From Aerococcus agrisoli (lineage in GTDB: Bacteria; Bacillota; Bacilli; Lactobacillales; Aerococcaceae), in assembly GCF_003797145.1 (NCBI RefSeq), contig NZ_RKMG01000005.1:1-64000 (forward strand): a stretch of DNA of 64,000 nt, in the 5' to 3' direction. The translations under genes were made by a program, and so were the position numbers. Below are positions 27,168 through 35,196 of this stretch, piece after piece. Every line of letters begins with the position of its first letter. The stretch's first letter is position 1. The notes beneath the pieces were generated by a model, which made no database searches, was not told the DNA's origin, and saw only the letters and a program-made list of their open reading frames with translations.

Positions 27168-27196
27168 ATTATATCACTTATTTCAACTATATTCAA
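27168..27196 (-). promoter_or_regulatory. rpsA promoter
   Basis: Minus strand TTGAAT (27191-27196), 17 bp, TATAAT (27168-27173) with TGA extension; near-consensus. Confidence 0.8.
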
Positions 27197-27217
27197 CCAA
27201 TAAAACTTAAAACAGCA

Positions 27218-27257
27218 TAAAAGAACCCTAATTTCTATTGAATTTAGCGTTCTTTTA
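27218..27257 (-). terminator. terminator of cmk
   Basis: Stem TAAAAGAAC (27218-27226) with GTTCTTTTA (27249-27257) plus CTAA/TTAG; A/T tracts on both sides. 22 bp after the cmk stop. Confidence 0.8.
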
Positions 27258-27279
27258 TGTATTCTCTCTGGTCCATAGT

Positions 27280-27978
27280 TTAATTTTGTGATAATACTTT
27301 GTTTACATATGCAAAAATGGCTTCTTCCACTTGATCCAAATCCATATCTGATGAATCCAAAATAATGGCATCATCGGCAGGTTTCAGTGGACTATCTTCC
27401 CGAGTTGAATCATAAAGATCACGGCGCTTAATATCAGCTATCAATTCTTCCAGGTTCATTTCTGAATACCCTTTAGCTTGATTTTCTAGAAAGCGACGTT
27501 GGCCGCGTTCTTCAGCTGATGCTGTTAGAAAAATCTTTAACTCTGCTGCTGGTAAAACAACTGTACCAATATCACGGCCGTCCATGATAATGCCTTGACC
27601 ACCCTTGGTGTAATCACGTTGTTTTTCCACTAAGACTTCACGGACATCAGATACAGCGGAATATGCAGAAACTGCTTGTGATACTTGATCAGTTCTGATT
27701 TCATCTGTAACATCTTTGCCATTCACCCAGACACTTTGCCCATCTGCGTTCACCTTGAAGACAATTTCACTTGCTTCTGCTAAGGCGCGTAGTGCTTGAT
27801 TATCACTTGCTTCAATACCTTGTTCTAATGCAAGTAAGGTAATGCTTCGATACATTGCACCTGTATCTAAATATACATAGGCTAATCGTTTAGCCAATTT
27901 TTTGGCGATGGTACTTTTTCCTGACGATGCAGGACCATCGATGGCGATTTGAATCGCTTTAGACAATCTGTCCACCAC
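27280..27978 (-). CDS. cmk: cytidylate kinase
   Basis: Phosphorylates CMP and dCMP. About 232 residues: P-loop IAIDGPASSGKSTIAKKLAK (about 11-30), LDTGAMYRSIT, IIMDGRDIGTVVLPAA, and the LID region FLTASAEERGQRR with R-DLYDSTREDSPL. The start is uncertain: GTG 27978 is the furthest, but TTG 27966, beginning MSKAIQIAIDG, has GGTGG 5 nt upstream and may be the true one. It is 18 bp from the LysM gene. Confidence 0.95.
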   Translation of the reverse strand: MVDRLSKAIQIAIDGPASSGKSTIAKKLAKRLAYVYLDTGAMYRSITLLALEQGIEASDNQALRALAEASEIVFKVNADGQSVWVNGKDVTDEIRTDQVSQAVSAYSAVSDVREVLVEKQRDYTKGGQGIIMDGRDIGTVVLPAAELKIFLTASAEERGQRRFLENQAKGYSEMNLEELIADIKRRDLYDSTREDSPLKPADDAIILDSSDMDLDQVEEAIFAYVNKVLSQN

Positions 27979-27996
27979 TCTTTCAATTTTGCTTTG

Positions 27997-28782
27997 TTAT
28001 TCTGTTACACGTAATACAGTCCCTGGTCCAATACTAGAACCTGCTGATAGACCGTTTAACTCTAAAAGTTCATCTAAAGTCATCCCATTGTTTACCGCAA
28101 TACGGTATAAGTTATCCCCTGCTTGAACAGTGTAGGTACCTGTAGATGATGATTCGCTTTCTGAAGCGACTGATGCTGATTCAGCTGCTTGTGATTGAGA
28201 TGCAGCGATCGATGCTGATTCGGCTGCACTTGCTGAAGCTGCTTGCGCTGCGACAATTGCTGCTGATTCGGCTGCTTCACTAGCTGCAATGCTTGAAGAT
28301 TCTTGCTCTGACGCCAAACGTTTAGATTCTGACTCAGATGCAGCTACAGCACTTTCTGAGGCAGCAATAGATTCAGATACAGAGATTGATGCTGATTCTG
28401 AAGCTGATTCGCTAGCTTTAGACATCGACTCAATATTTTGGGTCTTAGATACCATCACTTGCTCCGTAGATTCAGGTTCAGGTACACGACTTTCATTATT
28501 CATATAAGCGAATACTAAAATTGGCACAACAATCATCACAAATAACAAGAAGGCTAATACTTTCGAAGTGGTCGAAATAGTGTCATTATTATTCTTCTTA
28601 TTGCGTGCAGTTCGTGTATATTTTTGATTCTTTAAGTTTTCAAACTCACCAAAGCCTTGATTTTGAAAATCATCGCTAGTAGGGGGGACTTGGTCAGTTT
28701 CAACTGAATCATCTTGCACTTGATCAAAGCTATCCTCTGAATTTTTTTGATCTTTTTTGGTTAATTTATCCCAGAACTTCAT
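27997..28782 (-). CDS. membrane-anchored LysM protein with Ser/Ala/Glu-rich stalk
   Basis: 261 residues. Acidic cytoplasmic part (1-75), one transmembrane helix (about 78-99, VLAFLLFVMIVVPILVFAYM), a stalk of about 95 residues made mostly of Ser, Ala and Glu in ESASES-like repeats (about 115-210), then one LysM domain (about 213-259, YTVQAGDNLYRIAVNNGMTLDELLELNG). LysM binds peptidoglycan, so the stalk probably spans the wall space. It resembles Bacillus YpbE, which also sits beside recQ. Start after AAAGGGG. Function beyond wall binding is unknown. Confidence 0.88.
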   Translation of the reverse strand: MKFWDKLTKKDQKNSEDSFDQVQDDSVETDQVPPTSDDFQNQGFGEFENLKNQKYTRTARNKKNNNDTISTTSKVLAFLLFVMIVVPILVFAYMNNESRVPEPESTEQVMVSKTQNIESMSKASESASESASISVSESIAASESAVAASESESKRLASEQESSSIAASEAAESAAIVAAQAASASAAESASIAASQSQAAESASVASESESSSTGTYTVQAGDNLYRIAVNNGMTLDELLELNGLSAGSSIGPGTVLRVTE

Positions 28783-28878
28783 CCTGCTACCCCTTTCTTA
28801 TCATTAAGAATTGTACCATGTAACCCATTTAATGTCAGTAACACATTGAGTAGTTTAACAAAAGTTTATCCCCTTTTG

Positions 28879-30360
28879 CTAGCTAAATAATTCATCTAAA
28901 CGTGTCCGCCAGGCGAACTTGTTCGTTTCATTGGGTGCATGTTCCTGTAAAAATTGCAATACTTTGGGTAAGTGCATGAATTCAAGCCAGCTAGCATGGG
29001 TTCTAAAATCAGAATTACAGTGCGTACAGCACAAATCTGGTTTCTTTTCCAGGGTCTCGTCGGCGTGATGCAGTAATAGCTCTCGGTAACAACCGTCATG
29101 ATTCATCAAATCAAGCATTTGGTAAATTTGTTGCATCTTGGTTTGGCGCAGTTTTTGCGCATGTGCTTTAGCTTCAGTTAAGTTGCGAAAATGATGTTTA
29201 TAAAATCTCAACATGGCTGCAATTGAATCTGAGTAGCGATCCAACATTTCTACAGTCAACCGCCCATCAAATAATGGTCCCAATAAACTTTCTAACAAGT
29301 CGGCCTCTTCTTCATACACACGGCGAATCTGTTGAAGACGTGCGCGTTCACTTTGATCATATAAAACGACAGCAACCGCTTGGTCTTGGTCCCGACCAGC
29401 TCGTCCAATTTCTTGAACAAAGTCAGCGATATTTTTGGGTAAATGATAGTGCAGGACAAACCGGATGTTAGGATGGTTAATCCCCATACCGAAGGCTGAA
29501 GTTGCAAAAACAACATCTAATCGTCCATTTATAAATTGGTTTTGAATAATGTGTCGATCTGCTAATGTACGGTCCCCATGATAAGATGCCACCTGAAACT
29601 CAGTTTGTGCTTTGACAAATTTAGTTAGGGCCTCTAACTCACTCTTATGATGTACATAGACAATGCCTGGTTTAGGTAATTCTGCTAGCCACTCTAATAG
29701 CTTTGTTTCGCGTTCATTTGTGTGCCCTAATTCTTCAAAAACATAAAAAATATTTGGACGGTCAACAGATTCCTTTATCAGTACCGCTTGTTCTTCAGGC
29801 TCAAATAAATAGGTCTGAATATCTTGCAAGGTTTCACTAGATGCAGTTGCCGATAAAGCAAGGGTCAGTGGATTACCCAGAAATTGACGAACGGCCTTTA
29901 ATTCCGTGTATTCTGGTCTAAAATCAAAGCCCCACTGTGAAATACAGTGTGCTTCATCAACCACTAGCAAATGAATAGGCATTGTTTTTAGTTTTGACCG
30001 AACTTCTTGTTTTAGCAGCATTTCAGGTGATATAAATACGAATTTGTAACGGTCCAAGTGATGTAAAATATAGGCTTGTTGTTTCTTTTCGTAGGTTGAA
30101 TTTAGCGCAATACCAGGTCCCAGCCCCATTGTTTGAAGTTGTCCAACTTGGTCTTGCATGAGCGAAATCAAGGGTGACACAATCACAGTGATGCCCGGTG
30201 CTTGGTATTGATATAGTTGATAAATCAATGATTTACCGCCACCTGTTGGCAAAATGGCTAAGGCATTCTGACCTTTTTCTAAAACCGCTAATGTCTCTGC
30301 TTGGCCAGGCTTAAAATGATCGTAACCGGTCATTTGCTTTAATTTTGTTTGCCATACCAT
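28879..30360 (-). CDS. recQ: RecQ family ATP-dependent DNA helicase (short form)
   Basis: 3'-5' helicase of 493 residues. Motifs: LPTGGGKSLIYQL (Walker A), VVDEAHCISQWGFDFRPEY (DEAH plus aromatic-rich loop), LSATAS, and QEIGRAGRDQ (motif VI). Zinc-binding Cys are partly visible (CYRELL, CCTHC). There is no full RQC/HRDC tail, as in the short RecQ of Lactobacillales. ATG 30360, after AGGATGG, starts MVWQTKLKQ; it lies 22 bp inside the end of the ypbB-like gene, indicating coupled translation. Confidence 0.93.
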   Translation of the reverse strand: MVWQTKLKQMTGYDHFKPGQAETLAVLEKGQNALAILPTGGGKSLIYQLYQYQAPGITVIVSPLISLMQDQVGQLQTMGLGPGIALNSTYEKKQQAYILHHLDRYKFVFISPEMLLKQEVRSKLKTMPIHLLVVDEAHCISQWGFDFRPEYTELKAVRQFLGNPLTLALSATASSETLQDIQTYLFEPEEQAVLIKESVDRPNIFYVFEELGHTNERETKLLEWLAELPKPGIVYVHHKSELEALTKFVKAQTEFQVASYHGDRTLADRHIIQNQFINGRLDVVFATSAFGMGINHPNIRFVLHYHLPKNIADFVQEIGRAGRDQDQAVAVVLYDQSERARLQQIRRVYEEEADLLESLLGPLFDGRLTVEMLDRYSDSIAAMLRFYKHHFRNLTEAKAHAQKLRQTKMQQIYQMLDLMNHDGCYRELLLHHADETLEKKPDLCCTHCNSDFRTHASWLEFMHLPKVLQFLQEHAPNETNKFAWRTRLDELFS

Positions 30361-31412
30361 AAGCCATCCTGTCCCTTCTGATAAATAATTTTCCAATAAC
30401 GATATAACCAATAATCTTGTTCGCCAAATCGGTCTTTAAAGGCATCAAAAGTTGCATCCGGCTCATGATCTAATAAGACCTGGATATCGGCAAGTTTTAA
30501 AGACGCCTTTACGCGTTCCACCAACAACTCTGGCTGACTGAAGGCAATTTCCACAAAATGCTCGGTAATCGTCGATGGTTTTAAGTAACGTTTATTGGCC
30601 ATTTCTGCCACTGGTGTGGTGGTATTTTTCATCATGATGGCCGTTTTGTTCGTTGAATCATTCCACTTTTTGAAAAATGAATCTACGACTTGAACAAAGT
30701 CCGTGAGTAAAACTTGGCCGGGATCCATTGTTTTTGCATTCAACCATCGCGCCCACAAATCATCCGTCAAAGCTTGTTGCACGATGAGCATTTCTCGTTT
30801 GCTTGCCTCATGAATTTCGGCGACTTGGTCTAGTGTGACGGCAGATATATGCGCCCCTTCAAATTGTTGTAAAAATACCATGGCTGCTTCATCCGGATAA
30901 CGACTCAAGTCGGTCAACAACTGAGATTTTATCAAGTTAGCGACGTCAGCCAACTGATAATTGAATGTTGTTTTCACGCGGGTTACCCACATTTTCACCA
31001 AAAACTGCGCATGAATATCTTGAATAATTGGAATATAGGTGTGTTCGTGTACGTTGGCATAGGACACAACCTGCATCATCAATTGTAAAGATTGACGGTA
31101 AACTTGACGACTACTAGAGATAATCAAGCCATCTCGTAACGGAAGGATATCCTCCACTAACATCTCAAGGAACTCAGCTTGTGCATGGTGACGATAGATA
31201 GCTGAAATAGACGGATAATTGGTCGCCTCTTTTAAATAGGCTGCCCATGTTTCTTTTGTAAGCTTAGGATATAAACCAATATGACTAATCATATGGTTTG
31301 AAAACGCAAAAAAAAGTGTTGTGGCGGTTCGCTTGCCAATCAACACTTGATATACCGAATTTGCAGGGAGTTCTTGGGCTTTATATGCGATAGCCATTAA
31401 TAAAGTGTCCAA
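30339..31412 (-). CDS. YpbB-like helix-turn-helix domain protein
   Basis: 357 residues, no catalytic motif. The C-terminal part (about 265-345, KRYLKPSTITEHFVEIAFSQPELLVERV) is the conserved helix-turn-helix domain found in YpbB and at the end of some RecQ proteins. Starts with TTG 31412, 6 nt after GGAGGG. Its end overlaps recQ, and this pairing is conserved in Firmicutes, suggesting it works with the helicase. Biochemical function is unknown. Confidence 0.82.
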   Translation of the reverse strand: MDTLLMAIAYKAQELPANSVYQVLIGKRTATTLFFAFSNHMISHIGLYPKLTKETWAAYLKEATNYPSISAIYRHHAQAEFLEMLVEDILPLRDGLIISSSRQVYRQSLQLMMQVVSYANVHEHTYIPIIQDIHAQFLVKMWVTRVKTTFNYQLADVANLIKSQLLTDLSRYPDEAAMVFLQQFEGAHISAVTLDQVAEIHEASKREMLIVQQALTDDLWARWLNAKTMDPGQVLLTDFVQVVDSFFKKWNDSTNKTAIMMKNTTTPVAEMANKRYLKPSTITEHFVEIAFSQPELLVERVKASLKLADIQVLLDHEPDATFDAFKDRFGEQDYWLYRYWKIIYQKGQDGLWYGKQN

Positions 31413-31499
31413 GAAAATCCCTCCAAATAACGTTGTTTATTTTTACTCGTTCAATACTCGATAGCTTTACTATAACAAATATGAAACGAAAACGCATCT

Positions 31500-32120
31500 C
31501 TATTGACGAGATAATTGAGGGCTACCAAAACGACGAATCATTGTTGGTAGAGTTTGTACTAATACAAAGTGTGCTAATAATGATACCAATACACCTTTTA
31601 CTAAGTTGAACGGTACGATACCAGCTAAAAGATATGTTTGCATGTTGCCAACATCAAAGTTCATTACTTGCATGTAGAATGGTGTGATTACGAAGTAGTT
31701 CAAGATAGTCATCACAATTGTTAAAGACAAGATTGAAATCACATATGCTGTAATTGTTTTGCCGTGACTAATATTAACATCGCTACCAACATTGGTATAT
31801 GCTGCAAGCATTTGGTCTTTTAGAATGTAGTAGATTGGTAAGATATAAGCAATTGTTGCGATAAATGCTGTTGTATCACCAATTGGAATACCCATTTCCC
31901 CACCTGTATACATGTAGTGGAGGAAGTTGGCAATAAAACTTGCACCAATTGCACCTTTAGGACCATATACAAATGCAATCAGTAATAATGGAACGATTGA
32001 AAAATCAACCTTTAAAAATGGTAATGCTGGAATTACTGGAAAACCAACAAACATTAGTATAAATGATATAGCTCCTACGATTGCGACCAAAACGATTTGT
32101 TGCGTGTTACTTTTTCCCAT
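31500..32120 (-). CDS. ribU: riboflavin ECF transporter S component
   Basis: Substrate-binding membrane subunit (206 residues) of an energy-coupling-factor transporter for riboflavin. About six hydrophobic helices; LVAIVGAISFILMFVGFPVIPALPFLKVDFSIVPLLLIAFVYGPKGAIGASFIANFLHYM fits RibU. It needs the EcfAA'T module, not encoded here. The FMN riboswitch just upstream independently supports riboflavin as substrate. ATG 32120 follows AAAAGGAG. Confidence 0.95.
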   Translation of the reverse strand: MGKSNTQQIVLVAIVGAISFILMFVGFPVIPALPFLKVDFSIVPLLLIAFVYGPKGAIGASFIANFLHYMYTGGEMGIPIGDTTAFIATIAYILPIYYILKDQMLAAYTNVGSDVNISHGKTITAYVISILSLTIVMTILNYFVITPFYMQVMNFDVGNMQTYLLAGIVPFNLVKGVLVSLLAHFVLVQTLPTMIRRFGSPQLSRQ

Positions 32121-32159
32121 GTTACTTTCTCCTTTTCTACTTCATGGGGTTGGCACTTA

Positions 32160-32206
32160 AAGGTGGAAATAAAAAAACTCTTTCCACCTTCAAGGTAAAA
32201 AGAGTA
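32160..32206 (-). terminator. riboswitch expression platform: terminator and competing hairpin
   Basis: Terminator stem ACTCTTT...ACCTT / AAGGTGG...AAAGAGT (32177-32205) followed by seven T on the minus strand. The 32181-32190 arm (minus AAGGTGGAAA) can instead pair perfectly with 32160-32169 beyond the T-run, so both hairpins cannot coexist. Confidence 0.8.
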
Positions 32207-32230
32207 CGAGCAAACAAGCATAGTTCGCCC

Positions 32231-32340
32231 ATCTTCTTCCATCCTGACTTTACAGTCGGTTCTAGAATTTCACTAGATCAGTCCCAAATGGGAGTCGCGG
32301 ACTTTACCGCCGATCGGGAATTACACCCTGCCCTGAAGAT
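32231..32340 (-). ncRNA. FMN riboswitch (RFN element)
   Basis: Minus strand opens ATCTTCAGGGCAGGGTG, continues AATTCCCGATCGGCGGTAAAGTCCGCGA and closes GGATGGAAGAAGAT; these are the conserved RFN blocks, and the ends pair as P1 (ATCTTC / GAAGAT). It lies between its promoter and ribU with a terminator downstream, so FMN should switch ribU off by termination. Confidence 0.96.
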
Positions 32341-32376
32341 TGCTTAAAATTTAAATTTAAATTTAATTACAAGATT

Positions 32377-32404
32377 ATTATAGCATCATTTTTACTTATT
32401 TCAA
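32377..32404 (-). promoter_or_regulatory. ribU promoter
   Basis: Minus strand TTGAAA (32399-32404), 16 bp, TATAAT (32377-32382), about 37 nt before the aptamer. Confidence 0.75.
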
Positions 32405-32427
32405 GTAAGTTGCTTCATTTTTTTAAA

Positions 32428-33150
32428 TTATTTCTTTTTAGCATTATCCATTAATTCTTGCACTTCATGTTTCAATAAAGTGCGTGCATCACCTGGACGC
32501 AAACCGTATAAATTCAAGAAGCCGTATTGTTCCCGTTTCAATTTGGTCACAGGATGACCAATTGCTTCTAACATCTTACGTACTTGGCGATTACGACCTT
32601 CATGAATGGTTACTTCAATAATCGTACTATCTTTATCGCGGTCCACAGATAGAATTTGTGCTTTCGCAGGTGCAGTCATCACACCATCAATTTCTACACC
32701 ACGTTCAAGTGCTTTTCGTTCTTCCCCTTTGATGACACCCTCTACTTTGGCTACATACACTTTATCAATTTCATAACGTGGATGCATTAAAGTATTGGCA
32801 AATTCACCATCATTGGTTAGTAATAACAAGCCCGATGTATTGTAGTCCAAACGACCAACAGGATAAATACGTTGTTGCACATCTGGGAAATAATCCGTAA
32901 CGACTTTACGTCCTTTGTCATCTTTAACAGCTGAAATAACCCCTAGTGGTTTATAGAACAAGTAGTATACTGGTTCTTCTTTATAGATTGGGACTTCATC
33001 CACTTCAATACGGTCTTGGTGAGATACTTTGAAACCAAGTTCTCGCACTACTTGACCATTCACTTTCACGCGACCAGCTTCAATTAATTTTTCTGATTCA
33101 CGTCTCGATGCCACACCCGCGTGCGCCATTACTTTTTGTAATCGTTCCAT
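32428..33150 (-). CDS. rluB: 23S rRNA pseudouridine synthase (RluB/RsuA family)
   Basis: 240 residues: N-terminal S4 RNA-binding domain (LQKVMAHAGVASRRESEKLIEAGRVKVNGQVV), then the pseudouridine synthase core with VGRLDYNTSGLLLLTNDGEF carrying the catalytic Asp, and HEGRNRQVRKML. The scpA-scpB-rluB order is standard and supports RluB rather than RsuA. Start after AGGAG. It is 30 bp after scpB. Confidence 0.94.
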   Translation of the reverse strand: MERLQKVMAHAGVASRRESEKLIEAGRVKVNGQVVRELGFKVSHQDRIEVDEVPIYKEEPVYYLFYKPLGVISAVKDDKGRKVVTDYFPDVQQRIYPVGRLDYNTSGLLLLTNDGEFANTLMHPRYEIDKVYVAKVEGVIKGEERKALERGVEIDGVMTAPAKAQILSVDRDKDSTIIEVTIHEGRNRQVRKMLEAIGHPVTKLKREQYGFLNLYGLRPGDARTLLKHEVQELMDNAKKK

Positions 33151-33180
33151 TTTTTTCTTAACTCCTATTTTTAGAAGAAC

Positions 33181-33834
33181 TTAAGCGTCTGCTGATGCAT
33201 CGTCTGCATCTTCGCTAATTGTTTCCTCTTTACTTGTTGCTACTTTAGTTGAAAAATCTTTCTGTTCCGGCTCCCCATTTTCATCAATCTTAAATAGGGT
33301 CTCTTCGTTAACTGATCCATCTAATACCAAGTTGTTGATATCTGGCAAGTCTTCCAATGATTCTAGACCAAAATATTGGTAAAAATAGTTTGTCACGCCA
33401 TAAATTATGGGACGCCCTGGTGAATTCTGACGACCCTGTTCCATAATTAAATCACGCTCCAACAATTTATGAATCATATTCGACGATTGCACACCTCGAA
33501 TATCATCGATGGCCATTCGCGTAATTGGTTGTTGGTAAGCAATGATTGCTAAAGTTTCAAGGGCAGCTTGGGAAAGTTTCGTTGCAAAAGGTGACACAGC
33601 ATAATTTTTAACAATTTGACCGTATTCACTTTTTGTGACTAATTGCACCCGTTCATTGATGACCGTTAACCGTAAACCTGCTTGATCATCATTTTTTAAC
33701 TTTTGCCCCAAAACCATGACGTAGTAAAAAGCCCACTCTTGTCGCATCTCTAGCAAGTTTGCTAGTTCATCGATGGCAATGCCATCTTCACCTGCTACGA
33801 AAAGTAAACTCTCAATCGCGCCTACAGCACTCAT
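33181..33834 (-). CDS. scpB: segregation and condensation protein B
   Basis: Kleisin-associated subunit of the SMC-ScpAB condensin. 217 residues with two winged-helix domains: AIESLLFVAGEDGIAIDELANLLEM (N-terminal) and ALETLAIIAYQQPITRMAIDDIRGVQSSNMIHKLLERDLI (second). An acidic tail follows residue about 185. Its ATG overlaps the scpA stop by 4 bp (ATGA). Confidence 0.95.
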   Translation of the reverse strand: MSAVGAIESLLFVAGEDGIAIDELANLLEMRQEWAFYYVMVLGQKLKNDDQAGLRLTVINERVQLVTKSEYGQIVKNYAVSPFATKLSQAALETLAIIAYQQPITRMAIDDIRGVQSSNMIHKLLERDLIMEQGRQNSPGRPIIYGVTNYFYQYFGLESLEDLPDINNLVLDGSVNEETLFKIDENGEPEQKDFSTKVATSKEETISEDADDASADA

Positions 33835-34589
33835 TCACTTTCCTCCCGTCTAATTAATTGAATATCATCTGAAATTGTTTCCTGATACAAGTATAACTCA
33901 TTTGCCTTCACTAATTCCAAAATAGCCAAAAATAAGGTTACGAAATAGCCCCTTGAAGGTACTTTACCGGCAAAGACCGTTTCTTGAAACATCAAGATTT
34001 GCTTGTCCGCATCCACAAATGCTTGGCGAATATCCGACATAGCCATATTCACCGAATAACCATCATTCGCAATGGTCGTTTGAATGGGTTGTTGGTTTTT
34101 CAAGCGGAAAGCCATTTTTTGCAAAGCACGATATAAATCATCAGGTGTTAATTGACGACCTGTCATTGGAATTTTATCTTGATAGGCTGATAAGTCTGAT
34201 GGTTGTTTGGTATACTCCAATGAACGTTCAGCTTGTTTGTCCGCCAAAATATGTGAAATTTCTTGATACTGTTGAAAAGCCAATAGCTGTTCAACCAAAG
34301 CATCACGGGGATCTTCATCCTCTTCTTCATCACTCATTTTGGGTGTTTTTGGCAACATCATTTGGGTTTTGATTTCCAAGAGTGTTGCTGCCATCACCAA
34401 ATATTCTGACGCAATATCTAAAGATAAGTTTTCATAAGTATGAATATATGCCAGATATTGGTCAGTGACTATATTAATTGGAATATCAAAAATATCCACT
34501 TTCAAGTCTTTAATTAGGTGTAATAGTAAATCTAGCGGCCCTTCAAAGGCCGCTAGATCTAACGTTAATTCACTTGTTTTCTCTATCAT
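33831..34589 (-). CDS. scpA: segregation and condensation protein A (kleisin)
   Basis: Bridges the heads of the SMC dimer in chromosome condensation. 252 residues. N-terminal FEGPLDLLLHLIKDLKVDIFDIPINIVTDQYLAYI is diagnostic; the C-terminal winged helix contains SRGYFVTLFLAILELVKANELYLYQ. An acidic insert EEEDEDPRDALVEQLLAFQQY lies near 108. Overlaps scpB by 4 bp and follows ribT by 15 bp. Confidence 0.95.
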   Translation of the reverse strand: MIEKTSELTLDLAAFEGPLDLLLHLIKDLKVDIFDIPINIVTDQYLAYIHTYENLSLDIASEYLVMAATLLEIKTQMMLPKTPKMSDEEEDEDPRDALVEQLLAFQQYQEISHILADKQAERSLEYTKQPSDLSAYQDKIPMTGRQLTPDDLYRALQKMAFRLKNQQPIQTTIANDGYSVNMAMSDIRQAFVDADKQILMFQETVFAGKVPSRGYFVTLFLAILELVKANELYLYQETISDDIQLIRREESE

Positions 34590-34604
34590 GATTGGCCTAT
34601 CTCC

Positions 34605-35000
34605 CTATTCACCGGAAATTGAATCTTTCACTGTTTGCTCTTGGCGATGTTTGGCCCATTTAGAAAGCAATCCAGATAAGCTAATAACGCCTGTCAACGT
34701 ATATACAGGATACTCTTTTTTCAGAGCCGTCAATATATCGTAGGTGCGTCCTTCTTCACGGAATGAGGGATTAATGGATAAATAACGGACTACAATTGTA
34801 TCTGTATCGTCATGTTGGTCAAAACCCACTAAACCAATTACATTGTCGCTTTCTGCGTCTTTCCATAAATAAATTTTTCGTTCTTGTTTATGTATTCTAT
34901 CCATTTCTGCTTTTAATTCAGAAAATTCCTTAAATTCAGGAATATAGGATAGCAGGCCCATTACGACTTTCTCGTATTTTCCTATGTAAGGCACTAGCAT
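34605..35000 (-). CDS. ribT: RibT-like GNAT acetyltransferase
   Basis: 131 residues. YEKVVMGLLSYIPEF at the N-terminus and VVRYLSINPSFREEGRTYDIL (acetyl-CoA-binding motif A region) match RibT, a GNAT-fold protein named for its place at the end of the Bacillus rib operon. The usual Q/RxxGxG/A loop is partly degenerate here (REEGRT), so acetyl-CoA binding is uncertain. Position just before scpA is conserved, without the rest of the rib operon. ATG 35000 follows AAGGAGGC. Confidence 0.82.
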   Translation of the reverse strand: MLVPYIGKYEKVVMGLLSYIPEFKEFSELKAEMDRIHKQERKIYLWKDAESDNVIGLVGFDQHDDTDTIVVRYLSINPSFREEGRTYDILTALKKEYPVYTLTGVISLSGLLSKWAKHRQEQTVKDSISGE

Positions 35001-35046
35001 GTTTTGCCTCCTTCAATTACTGCAATAACAAAGTATTCGTAACAGT

Positions 35047-35075
35047 ACATTAGCATACATCGACAAGCATGGCAA
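35047..35075 (-). promoter_or_regulatory. promoter of ribT-scpA-scpB-rluB
   Basis: Minus strand TTGCCA (35070-35075), 17 bp, TAATGT (35047-35052), 46 nt before the ribT start. Confidence 0.55.
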
Positions 35076-35139
35076 TTTTTTCTAAAGTTTTCACAAAGAA
35101 TTCATAAATTAAAGTTATCAATTTGAATCATTTTTTGTA

Positions 35140-35174
35140 AAAAAAGAAGCTAGGTTTATGAAACCTAACTCCTT
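35140..35174 (-). terminator. terminator of the natA-natB operon
   Basis: Minus strand AGGAGTTAGGTTT / AAACCTAGCTTCT stem with 3-nt loop followed by TTTTTT, 23 bp after the permease stop. Confidence 0.85.
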
Positions 35175-35196
35175 TCAACGAGAACAATCATCTAAA

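Noticed and set aside
28289-28507. Plus-strand open frame rich in Asp/Ser opposite the LysM gene
   Set aside because: It is a by-product of the repetitive Ser/Ala/Glu codons on the coding strand; no ribosome site or family resemblance.
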